The notes beneath the pieces are model-generated. The model saw nothing but the letters and a program-made list of their open reading frames with translations. It was not told the origin of the DNA and did not search any database. Both the position numbers and the translations under genes were made by a program. From Terriglobia bacterium (lineage in GTDB: Bacteria; Acidobacteriota; Terriglobia; Terriglobales; Acidobacteriaceae), in NCBI GenBank assembly GCA_020073665.1, contig JAIQEU010000014.1, forward strand, positions 62,001 to 126,000: a stretch of 64,000 nucleotides of DNA. The letters run 5' to 3'. Each line of letters starts with the position of its first letter. The stretch's first letter is position 1. This document shows, one piece after another, positions 62,034 to 64,000 of the stretch.

Positions 62034-62738
62034 CTAAAAGCTAAGAGCTAATAGCTTTTCTTTCAAAAACCTCCGCGCTTCCTCCAGCCGTGGGAATAGC
62101 ATCTCCTCCGCCTGGAACTCCGTCGAGTGCACGCAGCGCCGGCTGCCCCGCAGTTTCACCGGATGCTTCAGGTGCAGCATCTCGTGATACACGATGTACT
62201 CCACCGCATAGCTCGGCACCCGGGGATGGTCAAAAACTCGGCTGACCACGATGGCATTGTGGGCGGGATCGTAATGCCCCAGCCGGTGGCGGGCGTGGTC
62301 GCGGCTCCAGGTCATTTGCGGACGCGCCAGCAGGCCGTGAAAGAAGCGCGCATTCAGTTGGTCAAAGATGGATTCCAGATTGTAGGCGTGCCCTTGGGCT
62401 GAAGCGATGCGTTTGCGTCCCCGCACTTGCCGCACCAGGTGCGCTTTGGTCACCAGATCGTGGCTGGAGAGATACCGCCGGTAGCGCGCGGAATGCGCCC
62501 GTTCAATCGGCTTGCGGTACATCTTGGCCAGCAGGATGTGGGCCAGGGCGCGCAGCACTGGTTCGGGGGCGCCTTCCAGCAGGTCCGACAGCCGCACCCA
62601 CAGCTTTCCTTCCCGCAGCCGGATGGTGTTGTTGATGTTGGCGTAGGCAAAAAACTCTACCGCGAGATCCGGGATCGGCGTTCGCGGACGCAATTCGCGA
62701 TAGGTTTCCTGAAAAATTGGCAGCAGACGCTCTCTCAC
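62034..62738 (-). CDS. SprT-like zinc metallopeptidase
   Basis: This 234-residue protein carries the zinc motif HEMLH in VYHEMLHLKHPV near residue 185. A following HSTEFQ segment could supply the third ligand. The long helical N-terminal half and the strand IVVSRVFDHPRVPSYAVEYI are usual for SprT-like/DUF45-type proteins. No signal peptide is present, so it acts in the cytoplasm. It stands 88 bases downstream of the secreted coiled-coil genes and converges on no gene. Confidence 0.85.
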   Translation of the reverse strand: MRERLLPIFQETYRELRPRTPIPDLAVEFFAYANINNTIRLREGKLWVRLSDLLEGAPEPVLRALAHILLAKMYRKPIERAHSARYRRYLSSHDLVTKAHLVRQVRGRKRIASAQGHAYNLESIFDQLNARFFHGLLARPQMTWSRDHARHRLGHYDPAHNAIVVSRVFDHPRVPSYAVEYIVYHEMLHLKHPVKLRGSRRCVHSTEFQAEEMLFPRLEEARRFLKEKLLALSF

Positions 62739-62826
62739 CTTAGCGCCAGAGTAGCACGAAAAAAACCGCGGAGTGCAAGCTCGAAATGCCGGGCGCCAGC
62801 CCGGTCAACAGAAAGCCACACTGACC

Positions 62827-63363
62827 TCAATCCGGTTTCACCAGTTTCTTGTGCTTGGCCGCTTCCTCCTGCTCCGCCACGAGTTCACGGTGGTCGTGGG
62901 CGGCAGTATCCACCGCCTCCAGGACATCGGCGAGCAGCAGATCATATTCTTTGATGTCCTTCTGGGTGTCGGCCGAATCCTTGAGCGCCCGCAGTTTGGC
63001 TTGGAACTCGGTGTCGGCCTCAATGATCAACTTCAACGATTTGCGGATGTCATCTTTGCGGTCCGCAAAGGTATCGACATTTTCGTCCAGCTCGTCATAA
63101 ACATCGAGGAAATCCTGCAGACGGTCGCGGGTTGCCTGCGTGCGGTCCTTCACCTCGGGATCGGTACGCGCTTTCTGTAGCGAATCGAGACGCGCGCGGG
63201 CAAACTTAACGAACAATTTAAGCCGCTCGTCAGGCTCCTGGGCAGTGTCGCGCAACTGGTCAATTTCCAATTGGGTCAGCGGATCGCGGCGGCGTTCGGC
63301 CCAGGCGCTGGCAAGCAAAAGCAACGCCAGGAAGGGAAGTGCAACTCGGCGGAGCGCCGTCAT
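62827..63363 (-). CDS. Secreted helical protein, function unknown
   Basis: This 178-residue protein has a signal peptide (LPFLALLLLASAWA). Its mature part is almost wholly charged helix, for example DERLKLFVKFARARLDSLQK and DRLQDFLDVYDELDENVDTF. It looks like a periplasmic coiled-coil bundle. Its ATG overlaps the stop of the gene upstream. I cannot name a family. Confidence 0.75.
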   Translation of the reverse strand: MTALRRVALPFLALLLLASAWAERRRDPLTQLEIDQLRDTAQEPDERLKLFVKFARARLDSLQKARTDPEVKDRTQATRDRLQDFLDVYDELDENVDTFADRKDDIRKSLKLIIEADTEFQAKLRALKDSADTQKDIKEYDLLLADVLEAVDTAAHDHRELVAEQEEAAKHKKLVKPD

Positions 63364-63806
63364 CGTTTGTCACCCTTGCTGCCGAACATGTGGGCCTGCA
63401 GGTCGGTGCGCAAAGTTTCCAGGTGCTCGATGGCAGCCTGCACCGGCGGCTGATCGTCGAAGGCCAAGCCACGCTTGACGTCGCGCAATTTCGCAGCCAT
63501 CTTGCGCACCGAGATTTCCGTTTGCTTGAGCTTCTTGCCAGTCTTGACGGCCGCATCGCGAGCTTTGTCCGAGTACTTGATCACGTCTTGGACCGCCGCG
63601 CTTGCCTCCTCCGCCTTGCCGGCCGCGTACAGCTGGTCGGCAGAGGCCACCTGGCGCTCGGCGATTTCGGTGTAGAGCGCCGGCTGGTCCTGGGGCTTGG
63701 CTGATTCCGCCCGGGCAATCAGCCCCTGCAGGCTCTCTTCCTTGCCTCCAAAGGCTGCCAGCGACGTGGTAAACAGCAGGGCGGCGACGATGAGCGTGCT
63801 GCGCAT
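63360..63806 (-). CDS. Secreted helical protein, function unknown
   Basis: This 148-residue protein has a signal peptide (STLIVAALLFTTSLAAFG) and an Ala/Glu/Lys-rich helical body (IARAESAKPQDQPALYTEIA, KARDAAVKTGKKLKQTEISV). It is probably a partner of the next helical protein, with which it is translationally coupled. The ATG at 63806 is chosen because it starts exactly at the signal peptide; it lies 5 bases after the upstream TPR gene's stop. Confidence 0.72.
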   Translation of the reverse strand: MRSTLIVAALLFTTSLAAFGGKEESLQGLIARAESAKPQDQPALYTEIAERQVASADQLYAAGKAEEASAAVQDVIKYSDKARDAAVKTGKKLKQTEISVRKMAAKLRDVKRGLAFDDQPPVQAAIEHLETLRTDLQAHMFGSKGDKR

Positions 63807-63811
63807 GGCGG

Positions 63812-64000
63812 TTATTTCTTCGGCTCGATTGCGATCAGGCGATGGCGGGCCTGCCACTCCTGATCAGAGAACTGACCGTTGGCCACTTCAAGGAAGCGAT
63901 GATAATTCTCCGCTGCCCGCTTGTAGTCGCGCAAGTGGTCGTACGCGGTGGCGCGAACAAAGTAACCGATGGGAATTTCCGGCAGGAATTTGGCCCGCGC
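63812..64000 (-). CDS. TPR protein, C-terminal part (runs off the right edge)
   Basis: Only the last 62 codons are in the window. The translation has IPIGYFVRATAYDHLRDYKR and AAENYHRFLEVANG, a typical tetratricopeptide helix pair, and ends HRLIAIEPKK. The start and most of the protein lie beyond 64000. It is the first visible gene of the minus-strand set that includes the two secreted helical proteins. Confidence 0.8.
   Translation of the reverse strand, partial: ARAKFLPEIPIGYFVRATAYDHLRDYKRAAENYHRFLEVANGQFSDQEWQARHRLIAIEPKK

Noticed and set aside
61863-62051. 62-codon plus-strand frame upstream of the FTR1 operon
   Set aside because: Its first codons are the CRP-like palindrome, the rest has no protein-like pattern, and it overlaps the end of the metallopeptidase gene.

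Overview
The window looks like one contiguous piece of an Acidobacteriota (Terriglobia-like) chromosome. The reasons are a GC-rich base composition, an orphan macrolide-exporter-like permease of the acidobacterial ADOP type, glycine-rich TonB proteins, choice-of-anchor (FGNQ.VGTTS-type) relics, a Tad pilus locus, and dispersed CTTTAG/CTTCAG hairpins between genes. No rRNA, tRNA or CRISPR array was seen. This placement is inference from gene content, not from a marker gene.

Layout. 1-2.1 kb (+): pteridine cluster with two tandem 6-pyruvoyl-tetrahydropterin-synthase-family genes, folE and a short-chain reductase. 2.2-5.3 kb: two small proteins, then a convergent glycerophosphodiesterase / glycerol-3-phosphate dehydrogenase pair. 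5.6-8.5 kb (+): mazG, a GNAT acyltransferase and an N-succinylamino-acid-racemase-like enolase, with coupled or close spacing. 8.5-12.1 kb: a secreted protein, a bactofilin, a methyltransferase-like protein, and an ArsR regulator divergent from a sulfite-oxidase-like molybdoenzyme. 12.2-18.3 kb (-): NDH-2, TPR lipoprotein-like protein, NfeD protease, slipin and a SPOR protein in one direction.

20.1-29.7 kb (-): a compact Tad/Flp pilus operon (a 54-residue Flp pilin, CpaB, secretin, CpaE, TadA, TadB, TadC, DUF192, TonB-like protein), bracketed by two paralogous multispanning membrane proteins. 31.5-37.2 kb: GT-C/GT87-like membrane proteins and a membrane-embedded spermidine-synthase-like protein. 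37.4-42.5 kb: ECF sigma / anti-sigma pair, then a GAF-like protein and a lytic transglycosylase. 42.9-49.1 kb: lspA-ileS, a TonB gene with a sigma-54-like promoter, hslR-murI. 49.3-52.4 kb: ADOP permease and a membrane protein.

52.5-56.7 kb is a scarred accessory segment. It holds a PilZ protein and a large secreted beta-propeller protein, flanked by inverted/direct repeat scraps, two choice-of-anchor relics and a deleted tyrosine-recombinase gene. 56.9-61.8 kb (-) is a putative iron-uptake operon: an FTR1 permease fused to a cysteine-rich DUF2318-like domain, two FtsX-type permeases, and an ABC ATPase fused at its C-terminus to a DtxR-like metal-sensor module. A Fur-like palindrome and a perfect CRP/FNR-class palindrome lie upstream. 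This ATPase-DtxR fusion is the most striking item in the window. 62-64 kb (-): a SprT-like metallopeptidase, two secreted coiled-coil proteins and the end of a TPR gene.
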